Below, in pieces: positions 34,896 through 43,689 of a DNA stretch of 64,000 nt; position 1 is the stretch's first letter; every line of letters starts with the position of its first letter. Position numbers and translations under genes: made by a program. The notes under the pieces were generated by a model that searched no databases, was not told the origin of the DNA, and saw only the letters and a program-made list of their open reading frames with translations. The stretch lies in assembly GCF_030704685.1 (NCBI RefSeq), contig NZ_JAUZDX010000024.1, positions 24,025 to 88,024 of the forward strand, given 5' to 3'. Origin of the DNA: Acidovorax sp. A1169. Lineage in GTDB: Bacteria; Pseudomonadota; Gammaproteobacteria; Burkholderiales; Burkholderiaceae_C.

Positions 34896-37493
34896 GTGAC
34901 AGAAACCAATCCCACGTTCACCGGTGTGGCCGGGCCCTCCGATGCTATGACTGTCATAGCTAAAACCGATCATGCCGCCCCTTGCTGGGCGCGGGTGCTG
35001 GGCGAAGTCGCCCGGCACCTTGCGGGGCACGGCGCGCACCCGGCCCGCACCGTAGTGCTGGTGCCCTATGCGCAGCTCATGCCCTGGGGCCAGCGCCTGT
35101 GGGCGCGCCGGCACCCGGACAGCTTCGTGCCGCGCTTCGAGACCACGCGCAACTGGGCGCACCAGCTCGCGGTTTTCGTGCCGGAGGGGCAGGACCTGGC
35201 GGGCGACGTGGCGCGCGACACGCTCACCGCGCGCACATTGCTGGACCAGGCCGGCCTGTCGGCCCAGCGCGACGTGCTGGCCACGCCGCTGCAGGAGGCC
35301 GCCGCCCAACTGGCCCTGGCCGTGGCGGCCGTACCGCCCGCACAGCGCGATGCCTGGGGAGTGCAGGCGCGCAGCCTGCTGCCGGCCGCGGACGAAGGCA
35401 GCGCGCTGCGCTTCGAGGCCGTGGTGGCGCGCATTGCGCTCGAATGGGCGCTGGCCTCGCGTTACGCGACCGATGTGCTCTTCGAGCCCGGCGTGCGGGC
35501 CGCCACCGATGCGCTGGTGGTGCTCGAAGGCTTCCAGGCCGAGCCCATGGCGGCTGCGCTGCTGGCCCACTGGGGCGAGCAAGCGCTGCTGCTGCCCCTG
35601 TATGCGCCCGAAGGGGATGGCGCGGTGCAAGGGCAGATCGCCCTGCACGCCGCGACGGATGCCGAGGACGAAGCGCAGCGCGCCGCCGCCTGCGTGCTGG
35701 CCCACCTGGCCGCAGGCCGCGTGCCCGTGGTGCTGGCCGCCACCGACCGGGCGCTGACCCGCCGCGTGCGCGCCCACCTGGGCAGCAGCGGCGTGGATGT
35801 GCGCGACGAGAGTGGCTGGACGCTGTCGACCACGCGCGCGGCCGCGCAGCTCATGGCCGCCTTGAAAGCCTGCGCCTGGGACGCCGACGCCGACGCCGTG
35901 CTTGCCTGGCTCAAGCAGGTGCCGGCGTGGGAGGCAGGTACCCTCAACCCGCTGGAGAAAGCCCTGCGCAAGGCATCGCTGGCGCGCTGGGGTGCGGTGG
36001 CCGAGCGCGACTGGGGCACCCACCCGGCACTGGCCGCGACCGTGGCGCAGACCGAGGCCTGGCGCGCCGGCCTGCGTGCGGCGCGCCCGCTGGTGCAGTG
36101 GCTTGCCGCCCTGCGCGGCCTGCTCGAAGCCACGGGCCAGTGGGCCGTGCTTGAGGCCGATGAGGCGGGCGAGCGCGTGCTCGCCGTGCTGCGCCTGCCC
36201 GAGGGCCTGCAGACCGAACTCGAAGCCTGGGACGGCGTGGGCCGGCGCATGGCGCTGGCCGAGTTCACGCGCTGGGCCGACGAGGTGCTGGAGGCCGCGC
36301 GCTTCGTGCCGCCGCCGCCGCCCGGCGCGCCGGTCGTGATCCTGCCGCTGCCGCAGCTGCTGGCCCGGCCCTTTGCCGCGCTGGTGCTGCCGGGTTGCGA
36401 CGAAAAGCGCCTGCAGCCCGCGCCCGAGCCGCCGGGCGAGTGGACACAGGCCCAGCGCGAGGCCTGGGGCCTGCCCACCCGCGATTCGCTGGAAGCCGCG
36501 CAACGCCTGGCCTGGCGCAGCGCGCTGCAGACCCCCGTGGTGGACGTGCTGTGGCGCACGGGTGATGAGGGCGGCGAGCCCCTGCTTGCCAGTGCCCTGG
36601 TGCTGGCGCTGCACCTCGACGGCGCCGCACACGCGGGCGAGGACCTGCGCCTTGCGCGCAGCGTGGCCAGTGCGCCCACGGCCCGGCCGCTGCCCAGCGG
36701 CCAGGCGTTGCCGGTGCACAGGCTGTCGTCCACCGCGTATTCGGACCTGCGCCATTGCCCCTACCGCTTCTTCGCGCTGCGCCAGCTGGGCCTGCAGGAC
36801 GCGGAGGAACTGGGCAGCGAGGTGGACAAGCGCGATTTCGGCAACTGGCTACACGAGGTGCTGCAGCATTTTCACGAAGGCCTGTTGCAGGCACCGCTCG
36901 ATGCGGGCCCTGGGCGCACGCACCGGCTCGACGCATCGGCCCAGGCCGTCACGGCGCGCCAGGGGCTCACAGGTGGCGACTTTCTGCCCTTTGCTGCGGG
37001 TTGGCCGCAGGTGCGCGATGGCTACCTGCGCTGGCTGGCACAGCACGAGCACCTGGGTGCCAGCTTTCGCCAGGCCGAGCTCAGGACCACGCAGCCCTTG
37101 GGGGGCATGGAGCTCGTGGGCACCATCGACCGCATCGATGGGGTGTCGGGCGCCGGCGAGGTGACCACCCTGGTGATCGACTACAAGACCGAGAGCGACT
37201 CCGTCACGCGCCAGCGCATCGGTGCCGGGGCTGAAGACACACAGCTGGCCTTCTACGCTGCGCTGCTGAGCCACGACACCCTGCGCGCCGCCTATGTGAA
37301 CGTGGGCGAGCGCGGCGAGACGCAGATGCACGAGCAGGAGGAGGTGGTGGCCCTGCGCGACCTGCTGGTGGAGGGCATACAGCACGACTTCGAACGCATC
37401 GCCGCGGGCGACCCCATGCCCGCACTGGGCGAGGGCATGGTGTGCGAATACTGCGCGGCGCGCGGCCTGTGCCGCAAGGATTTCTGGGCATGA
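34896..37493 (+). CDS. addB: AddB-like PD-(D/E)XK nuclease subunit (865 aa)
   Basis: Partner of the following helicase-nuclease in double-strand-break processing. Residues 1-~600 are a degenerate helicase-like fold without a Walker A motif, as in AddB. The C-terminal nuclease (~610-865) has LRHCPYRFFALRQLGL, GTIDRIDG and the catalytic VIDYKTES. It also has CEYCAARGLCRKDFW: one early Cys plus this CxxC-x5-C arrangement could hold the AddB iron-sulfur cluster. The start is uncertain: GTG at 34896 (after TATAAA at 34879) or ATG at 34947. The stop overlaps the addA start as ATGA. Confidence 0.82.
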   Translation: MTETNPTFTGVAGPSDAMTVIAKTDHAAPCWARVLGEVARHLAGHGAHPARTVVLVPYAQLMPWGQRLWARRHPDSFVPRFETTRNWAHQLAVFVPEGQDLAGDVARDTLTARTLLDQAGLSAQRDVLATPLQEAAAQLALAVAAVPPAQRDAWGVQARSLLPAADEGSALRFEAVVARIALEWALASRYATDVLFEPGVRAATDALVVLEGFQAEPMAAALLAHWGEQALLLPLYAPEGDGAVQGQIALHAATDAEDEAQRAAACVLAHLAAGRVPVVLAATDRALTRRVRAHLGSSGVDVRDESGWTLSTTRAAAQLMAALKACAWDADADAVLAWLKQVPAWEAGTLNPLEKALRKASLARWGAVAERDWGTHPALAATVAQTEAWRAGLRAARPLVQWLAALRGLLEATGQWAVLEADEAGERVLAVLRLPEGLQTELEAWDGVGRRMALAEFTRWADEVLEAARFVPPPPPGAPVVILPLPQLLARPFAALVLPGCDEKRLQPAPEPPGEWTQAQREAWGLPTRDSLEAAQRLAWRSALQTPVVDVLWRTGDEGGEPLLASALVLALHLDGAAHAGEDLRLARSVASAPTARPLPSGQALPVHRLSSTAYSDLRHCPYRFFALRQLGLQDAEELGSEVDKRDFGNWLHEVLQHFHEGLLQAPLDAGPGRTHRLDASAQAVTARQGLTGGDFLPFAAGWPQVRDGYLRWLAQHEHLGASFRQAELRTTQPLGGMELVGTIDRIDGVSGAGEVTTLVIDYKTESDSVTRQRIGAGAEDTQLAFYAALLSHDTLRAAYVNVGERGETQMHEQEEVVALRDLLVEGIQHDFERIAAGDPMPALGEGMVCEYCAARGLCRKDFWA

Positions 37494-40400
37494 CGAATCT
37501 TGCAATGAAGGGCGCCGCCTACGAACACAACGGCCAGGGCGTTTCGCGCGAGGCCTTCTATGCCATTGCCTGCGACCCAGCGCGCAGCGTGGCGGTCGAG
37601 GCCTGTGCCGGTGCGGGCAAGACCTGGATGCTGGTCTCGCGCATGCTGCGCGCGCTGCTCGACGGCGCTGCGCCGCACGAGATCCTGGCCATCACCTTCA
37701 CCAAGAAAGCCGCAGGCGAAATGCGCCAGCGCCTGCAGGAATGGCTGGAGCAGTTTGCCGATGCGCCGCTGGACCAGCTCACGGGTGAACTGGTGGCCCG
37801 TGGCCTCCGCCCCGAGCGGGCCCTGGAGCAGCGCGAGGCGCTGAGCGGACTGTACCGGCAGGTCCTGGCCAGCGGCCGGCCGGTGCAGATCCGCACCTTC
37901 CACAGCTGGTTTGCTGCGCTGCTGGGCACGGCGCCGCTGGCGCTATTGCAGGCGCAGGGCCTGCCCGCCAATTTCGAGCTGCTGGAGGACGATGCCGAGG
38001 CCGTGCGCGAGGTGTGGCAGCCCTTTTTGCACGCGGTGGACAGCCACGCCGGCCTGCGCGCCGACTACGAGGCGGCGGTGTTCCGCCACGGGCGTTCGCA
38101 GACGCACAAGGCGCTCGCGGCAGCCTTGTCCAAGCGCGTGGAATTCGACCTGGCCGACGAGGCCGGGGTGGTCGATGCCTCGGTGCCCCCGTTCACTGAG
38201 CACTGCCCCGAGCTGGCAGGCATGGACAACCCTGCCGATGCGCTGCGCGGCGGCCTCGTGCGCCGCCGCTGGCTCGACCGTGCCCAGACCCTGGGGGTGG
38301 AGTCGGCCAAAACGCCGCAGAAGGCGGCCGATGCCATCGTCGATGCCTTTGCCTGCGACGACCTCGACCTGCGCCTGGACCTGCTGCGCAGGGCCATATT
38401 CGTGGCCAAGGAAGACCGGCTGTCGAAGAATCTGGAGAAGTTCGCCGCCGCGCAGGAGGCCGAGCCCGAGCTGCAGCGCCTGCTGCTGGCGCGCCGCCAG
38501 CACGACGCCTGGCTGCACCAGCAGCGCATGGCGCGGCTGGCGCGTTGCCTGATCAAAGAATTCGCGGCCGTCAAGAACCATCACGGCTGGGTGGACATGA
38601 ACGACGTGGAGCGCACGGCCCTGGTGATGCTGGCCGACCCGGTGCTCAGCGGCTGGGTGCAGGAGCGGCTCGATGCACGCATACGCCACCTGCTGGTCGA
38701 TGAATTTCAGGACACCAACCCGCTGCAGTGGCAGGCGCTGCACGCCTGGCTCTCGGGCTACGCGGGCTCGGGCGGCGGTTCCACCGCGCCCAGCGTGTTC
38801 ATCGTGGGCGACCCCAAGCAGAGCATCTACCGCTTTCGCCGGGCCGAGCCGCAGGTGTTCCTGGCGGCGCAGGCCTTCGTGCGCAACGGCCTCGGCGGCG
38901 ACCTGCTCAGCTGCGACCACACGCGCCGCAATGCCACGGGTGTGATTGCCGCCGTGAACGGTGCCTTGGGCACGGCGCAGGCGCAGGGCGAGACCAGTGG
39001 CTTTCGCAAGCACACGACCGAATCGACCGACCCCGGCGAACTGCTGCGCCTGCCGGCCATCGAGCCTCTGGAAACCAGTGGCTCTGCGGGCGGCGGCCTT
39101 CTGGCCTGGCGCGACAGCCTGACCGAGCCGCGCCACGAGGCCGAAGAGACCCAGCGCATGCGCGAGTGCGAGCAGGCCGCGCGCTGGGTCGCTCAGCAGA
39201 TCGCCCAGGGCGTGCCGCCCAGGGAGGTGCTGGTGCTGGCGCGCAAGCGCGATCGCCTCGCCTCCATGCAGGACGCGCTGCGTGCCCTGCACCTGCCCTG
39301 CGTGCAGCCCGAGAAGGCCGACCTGTTCGACGCGCCCGAGGTGCAGGACATGGTGGCCCTGCTCGATGCGCTGGTTTCCACCGGGCACGACCTGTCGCTG
39401 GCGCGCGCGCTCAGGTCGCCGCTGTTCGGCCTGGGCGACGATGCGCTGGTGGCGCTTGCGCTGCTGCGCCGCCAGCCAGAGCATGCCGGCCTGAGCTGGT
39501 TCGAACTGCTGCAGCGGCCCGAACTGGTGGATGCCACGCCGGCCGCTGCCGCCGGCCCCGTGCTCGCTCAGTACAAGGCCTGGGTCGACACCTTGCCCCC
39601 GCACGATGCGCTGCACGCCATCTATGCAGAGGGCGACGTGCTGGTCCGCTTTGCGGCGGCGGCGCCGGCCACCCAGCGCGCAGCGGTGCAGGCCAACCTG
39701 CGCGCGCTGCTGGCCGCCGCGCTGCAGCACGATGGCGGGCGCTACCTCACGCCCTATGCCTTCGTGCGCGCCATGAAGAAGGGCGGCGTGCGTGCGCCAG
39801 GACGGGTGGATGCGCAGGCCATCCGCCTGCTAACGGTGCACGGCGCCAAGGGGCTGGAGGCGCAGTGCGTGCTGCTGCTCGATACCGACACCCGCCCCCA
39901 GAAAGCCGAGACCATGGGCGTGCTGGTGGACTGGCCTGGCGAGCAGCCGGTGCCTATGGGCTTTGTCTTCCTGGCCAGCGAATCGAGCCCGCCGCCCAGC
40001 GCGGTTGATGCCCTCGCCGTGGAGCAGCAGGCGCGCCAGCGCGAAGAACTCAACATGCTCTATGTGGCCATGACGCGGGCCAAGCACTGCCTGGCCCTGT
40101 CGTCGGTGCAGCCCGCCAGTTCGTCTCCTGGCAGCTGGTGGAACCGCCTGGCCACGCTGGTGGACGATGCGGTCTTGCCTGAGGAGGAAGGGGTCGATGC
40201 CCTGGCAGTGGCGGCCGGCGGCGAAGCGGCTGTCCACTTTGTGGTGCCGGAGTTGCCCGTGCTGCCGCCCGAACTGGGGCAGGGCCGCAAGGGCGAGTCC
40301 GGTGCGGGCCTCGTCGAGGGGTTCGGCACGGCCCAAGGCGCCGCCAGCCCCGGCGCCTTGGCGCCTGCGCAGTCCACCCCCGAATCCCGGCTGGGCGATG

Positions 40401-41038
40401 CCATGCACCAGTTGCTTGAGCAGGCCGGCGTGGCGGGCATGTCGCTGGCCGGTCTGCGCACCCACGGCTGGCCTCCGGTGCGCCTGGCCCGCCTGGCGCA
40501 GGACCACGAGATCACCGCTGCCGCTGCCGCGCGCGCCGCGCAACTGGCCCAGCGCATCCTGGCGGGCGAGGGCGCGTGGGCCTGGGACCCCGCCGAGATG
40601 GACAGTGCCATGAACGAGGCCCCCCTCAACCACCAGGGCCAGAGCCTGCGGCTAGACCGGCTGGTGCGCCGGCCGGTGGGGCGCCAAGGGCCAGACCCTG
40701 CGCCGGGCTGGTGGGTGCTCGACTACAAGAGCGCCGCCCAGCCCGAGCGCCAGCCCGGCCTGATGGCGCAGCTGCATCGCTACCGCGAGGCCGTGCGTGC
40801 GCTGATGCCGGGCGAGCCCGTGCACGCGGCCTTCCTGACCGGCGATGGGCGCATGGTGGTGCTGCCTGCAGATTCCGGCGCAGTGGATGGGGCGGCCGCA
40901 GTGGGGCATACTCTCGCCCCCGCTGTGCCCGTGGCCATGGCCCCGGCAACCCCCGCTTCTTCTCCTTCTTCTTCGTCCCGAAAGCCGCGCCAGGCATTGC
41001 CCGGCACGGACGATTCCCCGCAGGGCTCGCTGTTCTGA
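37490..41038 (+). CDS. addA: AddA-like UvrD-type helicase/nuclease (1182 aa)
   Basis: ATP-dependent helicase with a C-terminal nuclease. Helicase motifs in order: Walker A VEACAGAGKTWML (~36-48), ITFTKKAAGEMRQRL (Ia), LLVDEFQDTNPLQW (II), IVGDPKQSIYRFRRA (III), RLLTVHGAKGLEAQ (V) and LYVAMTRAKHCL (VI). The nuclease domain near 980-1130 has GDAMHQLLEQAG and WVLDYKSA. The last ~50 residues are Pro/Ser-rich. The ATG at 37490 lies in the addB stop, so the pair is made together, and the complex should act like RecBCD at double-strand breaks. Whether it recognises a Chi-like sequence cannot be seen. Confidence 0.88.
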   Translation: MTNLAMKGAAYEHNGQGVSREAFYAIACDPARSVAVEACAGAGKTWMLVSRMLRALLDGAAPHEILAITFTKKAAGEMRQRLQEWLEQFADAPLDQLTGELVARGLRPERALEQREALSGLYRQVLASGRPVQIRTFHSWFAALLGTAPLALLQAQGLPANFELLEDDAEAVREVWQPFLHAVDSHAGLRADYEAAVFRHGRSQTHKALAAALSKRVEFDLADEAGVVDASVPPFTEHCPELAGMDNPADALRGGLVRRRWLDRAQTLGVESAKTPQKAADAIVDAFACDDLDLRLDLLRRAIFVAKEDRLSKNLEKFAAAQEAEPELQRLLLARRQHDAWLHQQRMARLARCLIKEFAAVKNHHGWVDMNDVERTALVMLADPVLSGWVQERLDARIRHLLVDEFQDTNPLQWQALHAWLSGYAGSGGGSTAPSVFIVGDPKQSIYRFRRAEPQVFLAAQAFVRNGLGGDLLSCDHTRRNATGVIAAVNGALGTAQAQGETSGFRKHTTESTDPGELLRLPAIEPLETSGSAGGGLLAWRDSLTEPRHEAEETQRMRECEQAARWVAQQIAQGVPPREVLVLARKRDRLASMQDALRALHLPCVQPEKADLFDAPEVQDMVALLDALVSTGHDLSLARALRSPLFGLGDDALVALALLRRQPEHAGLSWFELLQRPELVDATPAAAAGPVLAQYKAWVDTLPPHDALHAIYAEGDVLVRFAAAAPATQRAAVQANLRALLAAALQHDGGRYLTPYAFVRAMKKGGVRAPGRVDAQAIRLLTVHGAKGLEAQCVLLLDTDTRPQKAETMGVLVDWPGEQPVPMGFVFLASESSPPPSAVDALAVEQQARQREELNMLYVAMTRAKHCLALSSVQPASSSPGSWWNRLATLVDDAVLPEEEGVDALAVAAGGEAAVHFVVPELPVLPPELGQGRKGESGAGLVEGFGTAQGAASPGALAPAQSTPESRLGDAMHQLLEQAGVAGMSLAGLRTHGWPPVRLARLAQDHEITAAAAARAAQLAQRILAGEGAWAWDPAEMDSAMNEAPLNHQGQSLRLDRLVRRPVGRQGPDPAPGWWVLDYKSAAQPERQPGLMAQLHRYREAVRALMPGEPVHAAFLTGDGRMVVLPADSGAVDGAAAVGHTLAPAVPVAMAPATPASSPSSSSRKPRQALPGTDDSPQGSLF

Positions 41039-41078
41039 TCCCCGCTGTTGTTCTCCCGATTTCCGAAAGCCCCTCACC

Positions 41079-42443
41079 ATGAATGCAAGCACCCCCATCG
41101 CGCAGGACGCTGCCACCCCTGGCCTGGCCTGCGATGTCGCCATCGTCGGCGGCGGCCCGGCTGGTCTCATGGCGGCCGAGGTGCTCGCGCAGGCCGGTGT
41201 GGCCGTGCACCTGTTCGATGCCATGCCCTCGGTGGGCCGCAAGTTTCTCTTGGCGGGCAAGGGTGGGCTCAACCTCACGCACTCCGAGCCGCACGAGAGC
41301 TTTGCCACCCGCTTTGTGGGCCGCGAGAAGCAGGTCGAGCCGCTGATCACCGCCTTCGGCGGGCCGGCGGTGCGCGACTGGGCGCTAGGCCTGGGCGTGG
41401 AAACCTTCGTCGGCACCTCGGGCCGGGTCTTCCCGGCCGACATGAAGGCCGCGCCGCTGCTGCGCGCTTGGCTGCAGCGCTTGCGCAGCCAGGGCGTGCA
41501 GTTCCATATGCGCCACCGCTGGCTGGGTTGGGCCGATGAGGGGCAGGGCGGTGCACTGCACTTTGCCACGCCCGCTGGCGAACTGGCTGTGACCGCGCGC
41601 GCCACCGTGCTGGCCCTGGGCGGCGGCAGCTGGGCGCGGCTGGGGTCCGATGGCGCCTGGGTGCCGCTGCTGGCTGCACGCGGCGTGGCCGTGGCACCGC
41701 TGCGCCCGGCCAATTGCGGTTTCGACGTGGTGCGGGGCGATGTACCCGCTGGCGAGACGCGGCGTGATTTCTTTCGCGAGCTGATCGGCCGCGCGCCCAC
41801 GCCCGCCGTGGGCTGGACCCCGCACTTCACCGAGCGCTTTGGCGGCCAGCCGTTCAAGACCGTGGCCATCAGCTTCACCGACAGCGAAGGGCGCAGCTTC
41901 AGCCGCCGAGGCGAGTTCGTGGCCACGGCCACGGGCGTGGAGGGCAGCCTGGTCTACGCTGTCTCGCAACTGCTGCGTGACGAGATCGAGGCCCATGGCC
42001 ACGCCACCTTCCACCTCGACCTGCTGCCCGACCACACGCCCGAGCGCGTGCTGGTGGAGGTGCGCCACCCGCGTGGCTCACGCTCGCTGTCCAGCCACCT
42101 TAAAAGCCGCCTGGGCCTCGATGGCATCAAGGCCGGCATTCTCTACGAGCACCTGGGCAAGGATGGCGTGGCCGACCCTGTGGCACTGGCCCATGCCATC
42201 AAGGCGCTGCCCGTGACGGTGGTGGCCACCCGGCCGCTGGACGAAGCCATCAGCACCGCCGGTGGCGTCGCTTTCGAGGCACTTGACGGCGACCTCATGG
42301 CCACCCGCGCGCCGGGTGTGTTCTGCGCCGGCGAAATGCTGGACTGGGAGGCCCCGACGGGTGGCTACCTGCTTACGGCCAGCATGGCCAGCGGCAGGCT
42401 GGCGGGGCAGGGCGTGCTGAAGTTCCTGCGCGCTGGCGCTTGA
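41079..42443 (+). CDS. BaiN/HI0933-like flavoprotein (NAD(P)/FAD-dependent oxidoreductase)
   Basis: Two-dinucleotide-binding flavoprotein, 454 aa. The N-terminal FAD Rossmann motif is DVAIVGGGPAGLMAAE (~19-34), followed by GRKFLLAGKGGLNLTHS, a signature of this family. The C-terminal FAD segment is GVFCAGEMLDWEAPTGGYLLTASMASGRLAG. The physiological substrate of most members is unknown. The start ATG at 41079 lies 41 bp after addA with only a weak ribosome site, so it may depend on addA transcription. Confidence 0.88.
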   Translation: MNASTPIAQDAATPGLACDVAIVGGGPAGLMAAEVLAQAGVAVHLFDAMPSVGRKFLLAGKGGLNLTHSEPHESFATRFVGREKQVEPLITAFGGPAVRDWALGLGVETFVGTSGRVFPADMKAAPLLRAWLQRLRSQGVQFHMRHRWLGWADEGQGGALHFATPAGELAVTARATVLALGGGSWARLGSDGAWVPLLAARGVAVAPLRPANCGFDVVRGDVPAGETRRDFFRELIGRAPTPAVGWTPHFTERFGGQPFKTVAISFTDSEGRSFSRRGEFVATATGVEGSLVYAVSQLLRDEIEAHGHATFHLDLLPDHTPERVLVEVRHPRGSRSLSSHLKSRLGLDGIKAGILYEHLGKDGVADPVALAHAIKALPVTVVATRPLDEAISTAGGVAFEALDGDLMATRAPGVFCAGEMLDWEAPTGGYLLTASMASGRLAGQGVLKFLRAGA

Positions 42444-42505
42444 TGGCTTGCCCGAGGGGCGCGGGCGTTGTCGGCACTGCTGCGATGCCGCACGGATGCA
42501 GGTTG

Positions 42506-43255
42506 TCAGAACCTCGACCGGTAATACAGCATCGGCCCGCCCTTCCTTGCGCGCAACAGCAGGCGCGATCCGCCCTGCAACTGCACGCCGACCGCGCCGA
42601 ATTCGGGCACCAATCCTCGGGTCTTCGACGATTCCCATTGCACTTCGAGGCGCGTGCCATACAGGGGTTGCTGCGCGTCCCGGATCATGGTCAATGCATC
42701 GGATGAAGGCGCCAGCTGCGAAGTCCGTGCCCAGGCCGATACGTCGAACTGCGGCCCGCTCTCTCGCTGCGACCGCCAGCGCACGCCGAAGTCCACGCTT
42801 GCAGGGTTGGGTGCATCCGATGCCAGCGGCACGGCACCGGCCGCCGGCGCGCTCATGCCCAATGAAAGCCCGAACTTGCCGTACGACTCGCGTGTGATGA
42901 GCCAGCCCGTGAGGTCAATGGACTGGGTGCTGTTGAACTGGTAGCCCGGGCTGCCGGGCAGCGCATTGATGCGTGCGGAATAGTCGCCAAAGTCCGGCAG
43001 CACCACGCTGTTGATCTCATAGAACGAGGATGGCCTGGTGGTCTTTTCGCGCAGGCTCACCATGGCTTCGTCGGCGAAGGTCATACCCGCCGCCGTGGCC
43101 ACCCCGGTGGTGAGCCACAACAGGCTTGCGGTGCAAAGATCCCTGCTTCTGCGGTGGGCCGCATGCCCTGTTGCCGTTGCAATGGCGTAGCCATCGGGAT
43201 GCCCGATTGCTTGGCTGCCGGCGGTGAATACTTGCACGGTCATGGCGGTAGACAT
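42506..43255 (-). CDS. Probable exported protein of unknown function (249 aa)
   Basis: I do not recognise a family. A hydrophobic signal-like stretch (TASLLWLTTGVATAAG) sits at ~42-58, so the real start may be one of the inner ATG/GTG codons rather than 43255, for which no ribosome site is visible. After the signal the sequence alternates polar and hydrophobic residues (LTGWLITRESYGKFGLSLG, SVDFGVRWRSQ, FDVSAWARTSQ, RLEVQWESS, GAVGVQLQGG). It ends in LYYRSRF with a terminal Phe, which fits an outer-membrane beta-barrel. Transcribed alone, convergent with the flavoprotein gene. Confidence 0.6.
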   Translation of the reverse strand: MSTAMTVQVFTAGSQAIGHPDGYAIATATGHAAHRRSRDLCTASLLWLTTGVATAAGMTFADEAMVSLREKTTRPSSFYEINSVVLPDFGDYSARINALPGSPGYQFNSTQSIDLTGWLITRESYGKFGLSLGMSAPAAGAVPLASDAPNPASVDFGVRWRSQRESGPQFDVSAWARTSQLAPSSDALTMIRDAQQPLYGTRLEVQWESSKTRGLVPEFGAVGVQLQGGSRLLLRARKGGPMLYYRSRF

Positions 43256-43505
43256 GGCAGCACCCGATAGAGAGGAAAGGGACTATGCGATGCCGCAAAG
43301 TGTGCGCCTCTTCATCGGGGAGGGGAAGCTCCGAATGCCGCGAAACTGTGTCGGACATCACCGACAAAGTCGTTGCGCCTGCTCAAAAGAATCTTGAGCA
43401 GTCTCTTGGGGGAGCCTGGCAGTCGCTTGTGGTGAGCCACGCATCAATGCATGCGCGACCACAGAAGGCATTTTTGCGCAGGGCGCAAAAAAGAAGGAAG
43501 AAGTT
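43256..43505. other. Intergenic region between the exported-protein gene and ffs
   Basis: No supported protein gene; the short plus-strand frame here runs into antisense of ffs. Three hairpins are visible: TGTCGG/CCGACA (43349-43366), CTGCTCAA/TTGAGCAG (43379-43401) and the T-flanked stem at 43471-43491. Confidence 0.55.
43471..43491 (-). terminator. Terminator of ffs (4.5S RNA)
   Basis: TTTTTGCGC (43471-43479) and GCGCAAAAA (43483-43491) form a perfect stem with an AGG loop. On the minus strand it is preceded by a T-rich run (TTCTTCCTTCTTTTTT) directly after the RNA end. Confidence 0.75.
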
Positions 43506-43599
43506 GACGAGCCTTACCCCCGGCACTGACTCCACAGTTAGGGCTGCTTGGTTCCCCACCTGACCCGTTTGGCCGCTTTACCATGCGGGGAGGCCCGTC
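43506..43599 (-). ncRNA. ffs: 4.5S RNA of the signal recognition particle
   Basis: Read on the minus strand this 94-nt RNA has the invariant SRP domain IV: GGUCAGGUGG, a GGAA tetraloop, and CCAAGCAGCC. The closing CC/GG pairs of the E. coli RNA are swapped to GG/CC, a compensatory change. The ends pair as GACGGGCCU with AGGCUCGUC, closing the hairpin. TACAAT at 43612-43607 is a clean -10 seven bases before the first base, and a T-rich terminator follows. It binds Ffh to target membrane proteins. Confidence 0.93.
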
Positions 43600-43689
43600 A
43601 CTGGCTATTGTAGCGGGTGCGCGGCAGGCGGCTGGCTTCGATGGCCGTTTGTCCTTGCCGCGGTGGGTTTTTTTTGAAGGGGAACGCTC

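Noticed and set aside
34896..41038. Possible RecB/RecC rather than AddA/AddB
   Set aside because: The helicase-like first protein lacks Walker A, has a C-terminal nuclease with a cysteine cluster, and precedes a single nuclease-bearing helicase: the AddB-AddA pattern.
43285..43563. 92-codon plus-strand frame between the exported-protein and MCP genes
   Set aside because: Runs antisense through the ffs RNA and has no ribosome site or family features.
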